Notes: generated by a model not told the origin, from the sequence alone. DNA of 64,000 nucleotides from Synechococcus sp. MW101C3 (GCF_002252635.1 NZ_NQKX01000005.1:1-64000); one strand, 5' to 3'; shown: positions 40,629 to 50,034, counted from the stretch's first letter. Numbers and translations: made by a program.

Positions 40629-41642
40629 TTGACTAGCCCCTCGTTGCCTCACCTCAGCCGCCGCCATCAGCAGGTGTTGCAGGCAACGGTGCAGCATTAC
40701 GTGGACACGGTCGAGCCCGTGGGGAGCCGCACCCTGGTGCAACGCTTCGGCTTCCAGACCTCACCTGCCACGGTGCGTTCGGCCATGGGGGCGCTGGAGC
40801 AACAGGGCCTGCTTGTGCAGCCGCACACCTCTGCCGGGCGTATTCCAAGCCAGCGCGGCTACCGCCTCTACGTGGACAGCCTGCTGCCACCCCCCGGTGC
40901 CGGAGCGCTGCAACTGGAGCAGGAACTGCTGGGGCTGAGCCTGCGCTGGGCTGCCCTCGACGATCTGCTGCTGCATCTGGCGCGGCGGCTGGCTGATCTC
41001 ACCGGCCTGCTGAGCCTGATCACACGCCCCCAGGGCGATCGCTCCGCCCTTCAGGCCGTGCGCCTGGTGCCCAGCGGCGACCGCCTGCTGGTGTTCCTGG
41101 TGGAGAACGCCGTGATGACCAGCTGCCTGAACCTGCATCTGCCACCGGCGGCGGCCCCCGAGCTGCTGCCGCTCGAGCGCTGGGTGATGGATCAGCTCAG
41201 CCTGCATCCGGGCCAGCCAATCCCCTGGAACGCCCTGCCGCCTCAACTGCAGCGCAGCGGCTGGCTGCTGCGCGAGGCGCTCCGCAGCCACCGCATGGCC
41301 CGACCGGGCGATGCCGACGGCGCCCTCGCGCTCGGGCTGGGGGGATTGCTGGGGCAGCCGGAATTCAGCCGCACCGCCACGCTGCGGCCGCTGGTGCAGC
41401 TGGTGGAGGAAGACCCCCATCTGCTGCTGCAACCTGACGGCAGACCCAGCGAAGGCGTCTGGATCGGTGCCGAAAATCCCCATCCCGCCCTGCAGGACTG
41501 CGCACTCGTGCAGGCCACTTACCGCACCGGCGACGGCAGCCAGGGGCACGTGGCCCTGGTGGGGCCGATGCGGATGGCCTACGCCACCGCCCGGGCGGCG
41601 GTGCGCTCGGTGGCCGCCAGCCTGCAGCGGTTGCTCAGTTGA
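40629..41642 (+). CDS. hrcA: Heat-inducible transcription repressor HrcA
   Basis: A 337-residue HrcA. The N-terminal winged helix reads RHQQVLQATVQHYVDTVEPV, GSRTLVQRF and ATVRSAMGALEQQGLLVQPH, followed by HTSAGRIPSQRGYRLYVDSL, a hallmark of HrcA, and a GAF-like C-terminal domain (GVWIGAENPH, ATYRTGDGSQGHVALVGPMRM). HrcA binds CIRCE operators of groESL-type genes and is stabilised by GroEL. The start is TTG at 40629, the only good one before the HTH. I see no CIRCE element nearby. Confidence 0.88.
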   Translation: MTSPSLPHLSRRHQQVLQATVQHYVDTVEPVGSRTLVQRFGFQTSPATVRSAMGALEQQGLLVQPHTSAGRIPSQRGYRLYVDSLLPPPGAGALQLEQELLGLSLRWAALDDLLLHLARRLADLTGLLSLITRPQGDRSALQAVRLVPSGDRLLVFLVENAVMTSCLNLHLPPAAAPELLPLERWVMDQLSLHPGQPIPWNALPPQLQRSGWLLREALRSHRMARPGDADGALALGLGGLLGQPEFSRTATLRPLVQLVEEDPHLLLQPDGRPSEGVWIGAENPHPALQDCALVQATYRTGDGSQGHVALVGPMRMAYATARAAVRSVAASLQRLLS

Positions 41643-41670
41643 GCGGCCGGCGGCTTGAGAGCATGGCGCC

Positions 41671-42468
41671 ATGACTTACTGCGTCGGTTTCCTGCTCAAG
41701 GAGGGTCTGGTGATGTGCGCCGACTCCCGCACCAATGCGGGGGTGGACTACATCTCCAGCTACCGGAAGCTGCACGTGTTCCAGCCGGCGCCTGACCGGC
41801 TGTTCGTTCTTCTGGCGGCTGGCAACCTGGCCACCACCCAGGCGATCCTCAACTGGATCCGCCGCGACCTCAGCGCCGCCGCCACTCCGGCGGCCGTGGG
41901 GGCGCCGGCCAGCGCTGCAGCTGATGACCGGACCGCCGGACCGGACCTGCTCAGCTGCCGCCATCTGTTCGAGGCGGCGGCCTACATCGGCCGCCTGAGC
42001 GTGGCGGTGCAGAACGAGAACGAGAGCGCCCTCAAGCAGGTGGGAGCGAGCGGTGAGGCCACCTTCATCCTTGGCGGCCAGATCGCCGGCAACGACCACG
42101 GCCTCTACCGGATCTACGCCCAGGGCAACGCGATCATGGCCACGCCGGAAACGCCGTTCCTGCAGATCGGCGAGAGCAAATACGGCAAGCCTCCCCTCGA
42201 TGTGGTGGGTGACTACGGGATGTCGCTGGAGGATGCCACCCGCCTCTGCCTGATTTCCCAGGTGATCACCCGGCGCTCCAACCTCACGGTGGGGCCCCCG
42301 TTCGAGGTGGCGCTCTATCCGCGCAATTCGCTGGCCATCTCCCAGCACCTGCGCCTGGAGCGGGGCTCCAAGCTGCTCGGCGAGATGGCCCGGATCTGGG
42401 CAGACAGCCAGCGCGATGCGCTCAGCAACCTGCCCCGGCTGCCCTGGGAGCCTCAGCCGGCCAGCTGA
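41671..42468 (+). CDS. Anbu-type proteasome-like protease (ancestral beta subunit)
   Basis: A 265-residue Ntn-hydrolase of the Anbu/HslV group. It begins [37 protein letters not shown]; Thr2 would be the N-terminal nucleophile after Met removal, with Asp18 and Lys33 in proteasome-like positions. Later matches: [27 protein letters not shown] and [13 protein letters not shown]. An Ala/Pro-rich insertion (about 70-92) is unusual. Anbu usually sits with transglutaminase, alpha-E and ATP-grasp genes; none is next to it here. Its end overlaps the convergent trpB by 16 nt. Confidence 0.85.
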   Translation: MTYCVGFLLKEGLVMCADSRTNAGVDYISSYRKLHVFQPAPDRLFVLLAAGNLATTQAILNWIRRDLSAAATPAAVGAPASAAADDRTAGPDLLSCRHLFEAAAYIGRLSVAVQNENESALKQVGASGEATFILGGQIAGNDHGLYRIYAQGNAIMATPETPFLQIGESKYGKPPLDVVGDYGMSLEDATRLCLISQVITRRSNLTVGPPFEVALYPRNSLAISQHLRLERGSKLLGEMARIWADSQRDALSNLPRLPWEPQPAS

Positions 42469-43712
42469 TCCCCCAACCGGTCAGCCACGGTGTTCACGTC
42501 CTTGTCGCCGCGGCCGGAGAGGTTCACCACCACTTCGGTGCCCGGCGCCAGGGTGGGGCAGAGCTGCTCCAGCCAGGCGAAGGCGTGAGCGGTTTCCAGC
42601 GCCGGGATGATGCCCTCGAGCTCAGACACCAGGCGCAGGGCAGTGAGCGCCTCGTCGTCGGTGACGGCGGCATACTCCGCCCGGCCCACATCCCGCAGGT
42701 AGCTGTGCTCGGGGCCGACGCCCGGGTAATCCAGGCCGGCGCTGATCGAATGGGCCTCCTGCACCTGCCCTTCGCCGTCCTGCAGCAGCAAGCTCATGGC
42801 GCCATGCAGCACGCCGATCCGCCCTTCGGTGATCGTGGCGGCATGGCGGCCCGTGGCCACGCCCTCGCCGGCGGCCTCGACGCCGATCAGCCGCACGGAG
42901 GTGTCTTCCACGAACGGGTGGAACAGGCCCATGGCGTTGGAGCCACCACCCACGCAGGCCACCAGCACATCGGGCAGACGGCCGAAGGCCTCCTGGCACT
43001 GGCGCTTGGCCTCCTGGCCGATCACGGCATGGAAATCACGCACCAGCATCGGGTAGGGGTGCGGGCCGGCCACCGAGCCGAGGATGTAGTGGGTGGTTTC
43101 CACGTTGGTCACCCAGTCGCGGATGGCTTCGCTGGTGGCGTCCTTGAGGGTGGCGGTGCCGGCGGTGACCGGCTGCACCGTGGCGCCCAGCAGGCGCATG
43201 CGGAACACGTTGAGCGCCTGGCGGCGCATGTCTTCGGCGCCCATGTACACCACACACTCGAGGCCGAAGCGGGCGCAGACGGTGGCGGTGGCGACGCCGT
43301 GCTGGCCGGCGCCGGTTTCAGCGATGACCCGCTTCTTGCCCATGCGCAGGGCCAGCAGGGCCTGGCCGAGGGCGTTGTTGATCTTGTGGGCACCGGTGTG
43401 GTTGAGGTCTTCGCGCTTCAGCCAGAGGCGCGGGCCTCCTTCCGGGCGGGCGTAGTGGGCGGTGAGCCGCTCGGCTTCGTAGAGCGGCGTGGGGCGGCCC
43501 ACATAGGTGCGCAGCAGGTGGTCGAGCCGGCTGGTGAAGGCGGGATCGGCCCAGGCCTCCGCAGCCGCCTGCTCCAGCTCCGCCAGGGCGGGCATCAGCG
43601 TTTCCGGCACGTATTGCCCGCCGAAACGTCCGAAGCGCCCCTGGGGAGTGGGCCGCACGGACACCTGAAGGTCAGCGGGATTAGGGGAGAGCGGGGGGAA
43701 GGTGCTGGTCAC
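42453..43712 (-). CDS. trpB: Tryptophan synthase beta chain
   Basis: A 419-residue PLP enzyme joining indole and serine. The PLP lysine lies in [16 protein letters not shown]; also [42 protein letters not shown] (phosphate-binding) and SGRGDKDV near the end. Start: GTG at 43712, which gives an N-terminus ending just before the conserved GRFGRFGGQ block; an upstream start at 43763 would add 17 residues. It is monocistronic, convergent with the Anbu gene. No attenuator leader was recognised. Confidence 0.95.
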   Translation of the reverse strand: MTSTFPPLSPNPADLQVSVRPTPQGRFGRFGGQYVPETLMPALAELEQAAAEAWADPAFTSRLDHLLRTYVGRPTPLYEAERLTAHYARPEGGPRLWLKREDLNHTGAHKINNALGQALLALRMGKKRVIAETGAGQHGVATATVCARFGLECVVYMGAEDMRRQALNVFRMRLLGATVQPVTAGTATLKDATSEAIRDWVTNVETTHYILGSVAGPHPYPMLVRDFHAVIGQEAKRQCQEAFGRLPDVLVACVGGGSNAMGLFHPFVEDTSVRLIGVEAAGEGVATGRHAATITEGRIGVLHGAMSLLLQDGEGQVQEAHSISAGLDYPGVGPEHSYLRDVGRAEYAAVTDDEALTALRLVSELEGIIPALETAHAFAWLEQLCPTLAPGTEVVVNLSGRGDKDVNTVADRLGDQLAG

Positions 43713-44102
43713 CGGTGCCGAGCGGTATCGGGCCAGCCTAGGAAGCGGAAGTCGCTGCCACACTCCCGGGCGTCAGCGCCGCTGACCAGCTCAGGGGGGA
43801 AGCGGTGGTGGCGGCGTCAGCCGCGGCCAGGTCGACGGGGCACGCTGGCTGGGGGGACCGGCCGGCGGGACGCAGGGGGCCTGCCCGGGCACCACGAAGC
43901 GCAAGGCCCGCACCTGGCCCGGCGCCGGCGGCCCGGTGCCGCCGATGGCGGCGTCAGGCGGCGGCGAGGGAGTCAGCCCCGCGGGCGGGCAGGGCAGGGG
44001 TTGGCGCGTGTCCAGATCGAGGCGAAGCATCTCCAGACGGAGGGGTGGCAGGTCCATGCCCGGCAGGTGCGCTGTGATGGAAGCGTCGCCACCACGATCG
44101 CC
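43713..44102. other. 390-bp gap between trpB and the SUI1 gene
   Basis: This very GC-rich divergent region contains promoters for trpB and the SUI1 gene presumably, but I see no clear boxes. A minus-strand frame from the ATG at 44057 to 43791 would encode 88 Pro-rich residues (MDLPPLRLEMLRLDLDTRQP at the start). It has no recognisable domain and may be chance. No RNA gene was recognised. Confidence 0.4.
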
Positions 44103-44429
44103 ATGGGCAAGGGAAGCTGGCAGGAATTCAGCCGCGCCGAGAGCACGGCACGGCCGGCGGGCCCGGTGTCCCCGGCCGCTCCCCGCAACCAGCAACGGGT
44201 GCGGGTGCAGCGCACCAAGGCAGGCAAAGGCGGCAAGACCGTCACCGCCATCACCGGCCTGGAGTTGCCGGAGGATGACGCCCGCACCCTGCTGAAGCAG
44301 CTCAAGGCCCGTGCCGGCACCGGCGGCACCCTCAAGGACGGGGTGATCGAGCTGCAGGGCGATCAGGTAGGGCCGGCGCTGGAAGCGCTCACGGCAGCGG
44401 GCTTCCGACCGAAGCAGGCGGGGGGGTGA
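44103..44429 (+). CDS. SUI1/eIF-1 family translation factor homolog
   Basis: A 108-residue SUI1-fold protein (YciH type): RVRVQRTKAGKGGKTVTAIT, GLELPEDDARTLLKQLKA, GTGGTLKDGVIELQGDQ. The ATG at 44103 is the family start (MGKGSWQEF). Bacterial YciH influences initiation fidelity in vitro; its physiological role is unclear. It is convergent with the AI-2E family gene, overlapping by 41 nt. In related genomes I recall cysC following; here it is absent. Confidence 0.9.
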   Translation: MGKGSWQEFSRAESTARPAGPVSPAAPRNQQRVRVQRTKAGKGGKTVTAITGLELPEDDARTLLKQLKARAGTGGTLKDGVIELQGDQVGPALEALTAAGFRPKQAGG

Positions 44430-45504
44430 GCGGCTGGGGCTCCGGCAGCCCCAGCCGCCGGGCCAGTTCATCGAGAAAGGTTTTCAGGCAGCTCGCCACC
44501 GGCACCGCCAGCAGCAGGCCCAGCAATTCACCGAGCCCCAGCAGGCTGCCCACCCGGGCACCCACCGGCAGGCTGAGCAGCAGCCAGGCCGGCTGCAGAC
44601 CCACGATCTGGCCCATCAGCCGGGGCTGAATCACCTGATCCACCACCTGCCCCACGCTGATGGCCGCCACCAGCACCTCCACGCCTGTGCGGGGGTCTTC
44701 AAGCACCAGCAGGCCGCTCACCAGCAGGATCGTCAGCGCGCTGGCATAGGGAACCAAGGTGGTGAAGCCGATCGCCACGGCAAACAGCACGCCGTAGGGG
44801 ATCTGCAGCAGGGTGAACACCACGATCTGCGCCACGCTGAGGATCAGGGCCAGCACCACCTGGCCGCCGAAGTAGCCGCGAAAGGTGGTGACCAGGGTGT
44901 TCAGGACCATCGCCCGCCAGCTGGAGGGCAGCCAGCGGGCCAGACCGCGTGGGATCGCCTCGCCGCCCACCAGCAGAAAAACAGCCAGCACCACCACGAT
45001 CAAGGTGTTGATCGTGAGGTTGAGCGTGGCGCCGAGCAGCCCAAGCAGGCGCTGGCTGAGCTGGCTGGCGAACTTGGTGGAGCCGGTGAGCAGTTCGCTG
45101 CTGAAATCGCTGAAATCAGCGGGCAGGCCATGGGCGGCGGCCCAGAGCTGGGTCTGATCCAGCAGCATCTGCCCCTGCACCAGCCAGCCGGGCAGGGCAT
45201 TGAGCAGATCGCCGAGCTGCTGCACCAGCCGCGGCAGCAGCCAGAGGCTCGCCAGCACCAGCAGGGCAAGCCCCAGCCCGAGCACCAGGAGCAGCGCCAA
45301 CACGCGCGGCATGCCGCGCTGCGTGAGCCAGCGGCTGGGGATGTCCAGCAGGAAGGCGATCAGGGCAGCGCCCAGGAACAGGGAGGGGAAGGGCGCCAGC
45401 GGCACCAGCACCTGCCGCAGCACGAACATGTTCAGCACCAGCAGCGGCAGAGTGAGCCCGAAGCGAACCCAGAGCGGCAGCGGCATGGTGAAGCGTTCAG
45501 CCAT
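44389..45504 (-). CDS. AI-2E family (PerM/UPF0118) membrane protein
   Basis: A 371-residue polytopic protein with about eight helices in the AI-2E transporter pattern: two N-terminal helices, a third pair around FLLDIPSRWLTQRGMPRV, an amphipathic loop, and the conserved C-terminal block FTTLVPYASALTILLVSG, QVVDQVIQPRLMGQIVGLQP and GLGELLGLLLAVPVAS. Family substrates vary (AI-2 export, ions), so none is assigned. It precedes purE on the minus strand's downstream side (3-nt gap), so purE and this gene are probably one transcript. Confidence 0.84.
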   Translation of the reverse strand: MAERFTMPLPLWVRFGLTLPLLVLNMFVLRQVLVPLAPFPSLFLGAALIAFLLDIPSRWLTQRGMPRVLALLLVLGLGLALLVLASLWLLPRLVQQLGDLLNALPGWLVQGQMLLDQTQLWAAAHGLPADFSDFSSELLTGSTKFASQLSQRLLGLLGATLNLTINTLIVVVLAVFLLVGGEAIPRGLARWLPSSWRAMVLNTLVTTFRGYFGGQVVLALILSVAQIVVFTLLQIPYGVLFAVAIGFTTLVPYASALTILLVSGLLVLEDPRTGVEVLVAAISVGQVVDQVIQPRLMGQIVGLQPAWLLLSLPVGARVGSLLGLGELLGLLLAVPVASCLKTFLDELARRLGLPEPQPLTPPPASVGSPLP

Positions 45505-45507
45505 CGA

Positions 45508-46077
45508 TCAGCTCCCCATGCCCTGCAGGTAGGCCGCACTGCCCAGCTCCTGCAGACGCCGGTCCTTGGTGGTCACCTGGTCGTGGAGAGCACGGCGATG
45601 GGCGAGCACACGGTCAGCCAGCTCGGCATCGGCGGTGGCCAGGATCTGTGCCGCCAGCAGGCCCGCATTGGTGCCGCCACCGATCGCCACGGTGGCCACC
45701 GGGATGCCGGCCGGCATCTGCACGATCGAATGGAGTGAATCCACCCCAGACAGGGCCCGGCTCTGCACTGGAACGCCGATCACCGGCAGAGGCGTGAGCG
45801 CCGCCACCATGCCGGGCAGGTGTGCGGCACCGCCGGCACCGGCAATGATCACCTTGAGCCCCCGGCCGGCGGCGGCTTCAGCGAAGGCCACCATCTCCAG
45901 CGGCGTGCGATGGGCGGAGAGCACGCGCACCTCCACCGCCACCCCGAACTGCTCCAGCACGGCCACCGCCGGCTGCAGCGTGGGCAGGTCGGAGTCGCTG
46001 CCCATCACCACGGCCACACGGGGACAGGCGGCCTGCCCAGGGCCGGCGGCAGCAGCGGAAGCAGACACAGCAACCAC
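45508..46077 (-). CDS. purE: N5-carboxyaminoimidazole ribonucleotide mutase
   Basis: A 189-residue class I PurE that moves the carboxyl group from N5 to C4 of the imidazole in purine synthesis. Motifs: [30 protein letters not shown] (catalytic His), [17 protein letters not shown] and [20 protein letters not shown]. The N-terminal 17 residues are Ala/Ser-rich. Start: GTG at 46077; divergent from nagA with only 59 nt between starts. Confidence 0.95.
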   Translation of the reverse strand: MVAVSASAAAAGPGQAACPRVAVVMGSDSDLPTLQPAVAVLEQFGVAVEVRVLSAHRTPLEMVAFAEAAAGRGLKVIIAGAGGAAHLPGMVAALTPLPVIGVPVQSRALSGVDSLHSIVQMPAGIPVATVAIGGGTNAGLLAAQILATADAELADRVLAHRRALHDQVTTKDRRLQELGSAAYLQGMGS

Positions 46078-46136
46078 AGGGGGCAGGGCAGCGAGGATGG
46101 CATTCTCCCGCCGACCGCGGCCCGCCGCTGACGTTG

Positions 46137-47306
46137 ATGCGCTGGCTCAGCAACGTTCGCCTCCCGGAGGCCGTGCCGCCCTGCAGCTCAGGGCGCTGGC
46201 GCGTCGGCGTGGACACGGCCGGAACGATCGCCTGCCTTGAACCACTGGAGGCGGGCAGCGCCGCCGCCGGCGACGACTGGAACGGCGACTGGCTCAGCCC
46301 GGCCGGGGTGGACCTGCAGATCAACGGCGGGCTGGGACTGGCCTTTCCGGAGCTCACCGACGCGGATCTGCCCCGCCTGCTGGAGCTGCTGGAACTGCTG
46401 TGGCGCGATGGCGTGGAGGCGATCAGCCCCACCCTGGTGACCTGCGGCGTGGCGCCGCTGCGCCAGGCCCTGGCGGTGCTGCGGACGGCCCGCGGCCTTC
46501 CCGCCCCTGGCCGGGCCCGGCTGCTGGGGGCGCACCTGGAGGGTCCGTTCCTGGCGAAGGCGCGGCGGGGCGCCCACCCGGAGGCGCACCTGGCGCGGCC
46601 CAGCCTCGCGGCTCTGCAGACGCGAATCGAGGGGTTCGAATCCGAGATCGCCCTGATGACGCTGGCGCCGGAGCTGGACGGGGCCGAAGCGGTGATCGCC
46701 GCCCTGTGTGCGCAGGGGATCGTGGTGAGCCTGGGCCACAGCGAAGCCAGTGAGCGGCAGGCGCAGCACGCCTTCGAGGCGGGCGTGGGCATGCTCACCC
46801 ACGCCTTCAACGCCATGCCCGGCCTGCACCACCGGGCGCCGGGGCCGGTGGCGGCGGCGGTGCTGCGCGGCGACGTGGCCATGGGCCTGATCGCCGACGG
46901 GGTGCATGTGGCGCCGTCGCAGGCGGTGCTGCTGCAGCGGCTCGCGCCCCGGCAGGTGGTGCTGGTGAGTGATGCCCTGGCGCCCTACGGGCTGCCGGAG
47001 GGGCGGCACCGTTGGGACAGCCGTAGCCTGCTGGTGGAGAACGGCAGTTGCCGGCTGGAGGACGGCACCCTGGCTGGGGTGACGCTGCCGCTGCTGGAGG
47101 GCGTGGTGCGGCTGGCGGGCTGGAGCCGGGCGCCGGGCGCTGCGATCGCCGCGGCCACCGTGCTGCCCCGGCGCGTGCTGGGTGATCACCGCCCCGTGCA
47201 GGAGCTGCTGCTGGGTCAGCCGCTGGCGGAGGCCCTGCGCTGGAGCGGCGGCGACGCGGACCCGCTGCGTTGGTGCCGTGCCGGCGAAGCCACCCACACT
47301 CCTTAG
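46137..47306 (+). CDS. nagA: N-acetylglucosamine-6-phosphate deacetylase
   Basis: A 389-residue amidohydrolase. Metal and substrate residues: [11 protein letters not shown] near the N-terminus, the catalytic/metal Glu in [43 protein letters not shown] and the catalytic Asp in VSDALAP. It deacetylates GlcNAc-6-P from cell-wall recycling or imported aminosugar. ATG 46137 is chosen; a TTG codon stands directly before it. No nagB or transporter is adjacent. Its stop codon lies in the -10 box proposed for chlM. Confidence 0.92.
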   Translation: MRWLSNVRLPEAVPPCSSGRWRVGVDTAGTIACLEPLEAGSAAAGDDWNGDWLSPAGVDLQINGGLGLAFPELTDADLPRLLELLELLWRDGVEAISPTLVTCGVAPLRQALAVLRTARGLPAPGRARLLGAHLEGPFLAKARRGAHPEAHLARPSLAALQTRIEGFESEIALMTLAPELDGAEAVIAALCAQGIVVSLGHSEASERQAQHAFEAGVGMLTHAFNAMPGLHHRAPGPVAAAVLRGDVAMGLIADGVHVAPSQAVLLQRLAPRQVVLVSDALAPYGLPEGRHRWDSRSLLVENGSCRLEDGTLAGVTLPLLEGVVRLAGWSRAPGAAIAAATVLPRRVLGDHRPVQELLLGQPLAEALRWSGGDADPLRWCRAGEATHTP

Positions 47307-47309
47307 GAT
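47304..47309 (+). promoter_or_regulatory. Candidate -10 element of chlM overlapping the nagA stop
   Basis: TAGGAT begins with the nagA stop codon TAG and lies 25 nt before the chlM ATG, the same spacing as the identical hexamer before pedR. Confidence 0.4.
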
Positions 47310-47334
47310 CCGGCCACCCACACCCCCTGAGCGC

Positions 47335-48072
47335 ATGGCCGCCGAACCGCTGCTGGACACCGACGCGGCGCCCACCACCAGCGAGAAGGCAGCGGAGAAG
47401 CTGGAGGTGCGCGACTACTTCAACAGCACCGGCTTCGAGCGCTGGAATCGCATCTACAGCGACAGTGACGACGTCAACAAGGTGCAGCGCAACATCCGCA
47501 TCGGCCACCAGAAGACGGTGGATCAGGTGCTGGCGTGGCTGCAGGAGGAAGGCGACCTGGCCGGGCGCAGCTTCTGCGACGCCGGCTGCGGGGTGGGCAG
47601 CCTCAGCCTGCCGCTGGCCGGCCTGGGGGCCGGCAGCATCTCGGCCAGCGACCTCTCGGACGCCATGGTGCAGGAGGCCGGCCGACGCGCCGCCGCCGCC
47701 GGCATCGACCCCGCCCGGCTGACCTTCCACACCTCCGATCTGGAAAGCCTTACGGGCCGCTACGACACGGTGATCTGCCTCGACGTGTTCATTCACTACC
47801 CCCAGGCCGCCGCCGAGGAGATGGTGCGCCATCTGGCCGGCCTGGCGGAGCGGCGGCTGATCGTTAGCTTCGCCCCCTACACGCCCCTGCTGGCGTTACT
47901 CAAGGGGATCGGCCAGCTGTTCCCCGGTCCCAGCAAGACCACCCGCGCCTACACCCTGCGGGAAGACGGCATCGTGGCGGCGGCCGCCGCCGCCGGCTTC
48001 CAGCCGCTGCGCCGCAGCCTCAACCAGGCGCCCTTCTACTTCTCCCGCCTGATCGCCTTCGAGCGGGCATGA
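47335..48072 (+). CDS. chlM: Magnesium-protoporphyrin O-methyltransferase
   Basis: A 245-residue SAM-dependent methyltransferase that esterifies Mg-protoporphyrin IX in chlorophyll synthesis. YFNSTGFERWNRIYSDSDDV near residues 29-48 is a ChlM signature; SAM motif I is CDAGCGVGSLSLPLA, followed by DTVICLDVFIHYP and SFAPYTPLLALLKGIG. The ATG at 47335 gives the family length. Its TGA overlaps the next gene's ATG by four bases. Confidence 0.95.
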   Translation: MAAEPLLDTDAAPTTSEKAAEKLEVRDYFNSTGFERWNRIYSDSDDVNKVQRNIRIGHQKTVDQVLAWLQEEGDLAGRSFCDAGCGVGSLSLPLAGLGAGSISASDLSDAMVQEAGRRAAAAGIDPARLTFHTSDLESLTGRYDTVICLDVFIHYPQAAAEEMVRHLAGLAERRLIVSFAPYTPLLALLKGIGQLFPGPSKTTRAYTLREDGIVAAAAAAGFQPLRRSLNQAPFYFSRLIAFERA

Positions 48073-48971
48073 GCGCCACCGCCGGGGCTGGGGCGTCAAC
48101 GCCGAAGCGTGAGCCGGTGGCCTTCATCGGCCTCGGCGCCCTGGGAGCGCCGATGGCGGCACGGCTGCTGCAGGCGGGTCACCCGCTCACCGTGCACAAC
48201 CGCAGCCGTGAGCGGGAGCTGCCGCTGGCGGCTGCCGGCGCCCACCGGGCCGCCTCGGTGCCGCAGGCTGCCGCCACTGCTGCGGTGCTCTGCCTCTGCC
48301 TCAGTGACGACCGGGCCGTGCAGGCCGTGCTGCTGGAGCAAGCGCTGGCGGCCCTGACCCCCGGCGCCTTGGTGATCGACTTTTCCACGATTGCTCCCGC
48401 CACCAGCCGCGCCCTCGCCACCCGCCTGGAGGCCGATGGGATCACCTACCTCGATGCACCGGTGACCGGCGGCACCGAGGGGGCCCGCGCCGGCAGGTTG
48501 GCGGTGCTGGTGGGCGGCAGCGCGGCGGCGCTGGAGCGGGCACGGCCGCTGCTGGAGGCGGTGGGGAGTTCGATCAGCCACTTCGGCCCCGTGGGCGCCG
48601 GCCAGCAGGCCAAGGCGGTGAACCAGGTGCTGGTGGCCGGCAGCTATGCCGCCGTGGCCGAAGCGATTGCGCTGGGCCGACGGCTTGGACTGCCAATGGC
48701 ACAGGTGTGCGCCGCGCTCGAAGGGGGTGCGGCCGGCTCCTGGGCCCTGCGCCACCGGGCGGGCAACATGCTCAGCGATCACTACCCGCTGGGCTTCCGG
48801 CTCGCCCTGCACCGCAAAGACCTGGCGATCGCCCTGGCGGAAGCGGCCGCCGCCGGGCTGGATCTGCCGCTCACCACCCAGGTGGCCGCCATGGAAGACA
48901 CGCTCATCGCCGCCGGCCACGCCGAAGAGGATGTATCGGTGCTGGCCCGCTGGTTCGAGGCCAGGGGCTGA
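48069..48971 (+). CDS. NAD(P)-dependent beta-hydroxyacid dehydrogenase family protein
   Basis: A 300-residue member of the 3-hydroxyisobutyrate dehydrogenase/glyoxylate-succinic semialdehyde reductase superfamily. Rossmann motif VAFIGLGALGAPMAARLLQA, substrate motif DAPVTGGTEGARAG, catalytic Lys in GAGQQAKAVNQVL and cofactor motif HRKDLAIAL. It reduces or oxidises a short hydroxy/oxo acid; glyoxylate or succinic semialdehyde are the likely options in cyanobacteria, not resolved here. Translationally coupled to chlM (ATGA). Confidence 0.88.
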   Translation: MSATAGAGASTPKREPVAFIGLGALGAPMAARLLQAGHPLTVHNRSRERELPLAAAGAHRAASVPQAAATAAVLCLCLSDDRAVQAVLLEQALAALTPGALVIDFSTIAPATSRALATRLEADGITYLDAPVTGGTEGARAGRLAVLVGGSAAALERARPLLEAVGSSISHFGPVGAGQQAKAVNQVLVAGSYAAVAEAIALGRRLGLPMAQVCAALEGGAAGSWALRHRAGNMLSDHYPLGFRLALHRKDLAIALAEAAAAGLDLPLTTQVAAMEDTLIAAGHAEEDVSVLARWFEARG

Positions 48972-48974
48972 GGA

Positions 48975-49991
48975 TCAGCCGCCAGCTGCCGGGGCGAGCT
49001 CCAGAGCTGGCGGCAGCGGCGCCTCCAGCTCCAGCCAGGTGCCTTCGGGCCGGGGCAGCACGAGTCGGTGGGCGTGCAGCTGGTAGCCCCCCAGGCCCGG
49101 CAGGGCCTGGGGGCGGGCCTGGCCGCCGGGCAGGTAGAGGGGATCGCCCAGCAGCGGCGTGCCGACGCTGGCGGCATGGATACGGATCTGATGGGGGCGA
49201 CCGCTGCGGATCGCCACCTCCACCAGATGGGCCTGCGGGCGCACCTGCAGCAGGTGCAGCTCGCTCCAGGCCGGCAGGGGCGCCGCCGCAGAGTCCGCAG
49301 CGGAGGCGGCCGCCCACACCTGGCCCAGCAGCGGATGGGGCCAGCGGCCGATCGGCGTGTGGATCTCCAGCCGCTCGCCCACCGCGATCGGCAGGGGGCC
49401 TGCCTGCGTGAGTGCGCGGTAGAGCTTGCGACAGCCGCTCTCGGGGGCAGCGGTGCTCTCGCGCAGCAGGGCGCTGAGCCAGGCGCGGGTGGCCGGCTGG
49501 CGGGCCAGCACCAGCAACCCGGAGGTGAAGCGGCCGAGCCGATGAACGGGCCGGGGCACGCCGGTGGTGGCAGTGGCGGCCGAGTGCCGCTGTCTCCGCT
49601 CGATCAGACGCAGCACGGTGTGCTCCAGGAAGCCGCCGGCCGGCAGCACCGGCAGGCCGCTGGGCTTGTCGATCACCAGGATGTCGCCGTCGTCATGGAC
49701 GACCTGCCACTGATCCGGCACCGGCGGCTCGTGCCAGGGGGGCCGATGCCACGCCAGCCGATCCCCCGGCGCGAGGCTGCCATCGGCCCGGAGCTGCTGG
49801 CCGTTCCTGTGGATCTCGCCGGCCTCCAGCCGCGCCTGCCACACCTGTTGATCGGAATGGCGGTAGCGGGCGGCGTAGAAGGCGGAGATCTTCTGGCCCG
49901 CCGCGGCGCTGCCGGCCCGGTCGGTGTAGATCCAGCCCTGGTTGAGCGACCCTGCAGGCACGGGCTTCAGGGGGATTGAGGAGAAGGACAC
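48975..49991 (-). CDS. RluA-family pseudouridine synthase-like protein with Asp-to-Gly change
   Basis: A 338-residue protein with an S4-like N-terminal region (QARLEAGEIHRNGQQLRADG) and an RluA-type domain: ILVIDKPSGLPVLP, VHRLGRFTSGLLVLAR, KLYRALT and RPHQIRIHAASVGTPLLGDP. In canonical family members the second block reads HRLDR and the Asp is the catalytic nucleophile; here Gly occupies it. It may be an RNA-binding but inactive protein, or belong to an RluA subgroup with Gly that I recall from plants and cyanobacteria. Start GTG 49991; convergent with the preceding gene. Confidence 0.85.
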   Translation of the reverse strand: MSFSSIPLKPVPAGSLNQGWIYTDRAGSAAAGQKISAFYAARYRHSDQQVWQARLEAGEIHRNGQQLRADGSLAPGDRLAWHRPPWHEPPVPDQWQVVHDDGDILVIDKPSGLPVLPAGGFLEHTVLRLIERRQRHSAATATTGVPRPVHRLGRFTSGLLVLARQPATRAWLSALLRESTAAPESGCRKLYRALTQAGPLPIAVGERLEIHTPIGRWPHPLLGQVWAAASAADSAAAPLPAWSELHLLQVRPQAHLVEVAIRSGRPHQIRIHAASVGTPLLGDPLYLPGGQARPQALPGLGGYQLHAHRLVLPRPEGTWLELEAPLPPALELAPAAGG

Positions 49992-50034
49992 CCTGCCCGG
50001 GCCACGACCGGTGCTGGAGCTGCCGGTGGCTATC

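Noticed and set aside
40629-41642. CIRCE operator or heat-shock chaperone gene near hrcA
   Set aside because: No TTAGCACTC/GAGTGCTAA repeat and no groE or dnaK gene found nearby.
42585-44429. 614-codon frame on the plus strand across trpB
   Set aside because: Only its last 109 codons (SUI1) show homology; the rest is the complement of trpB with shadow-type composition.
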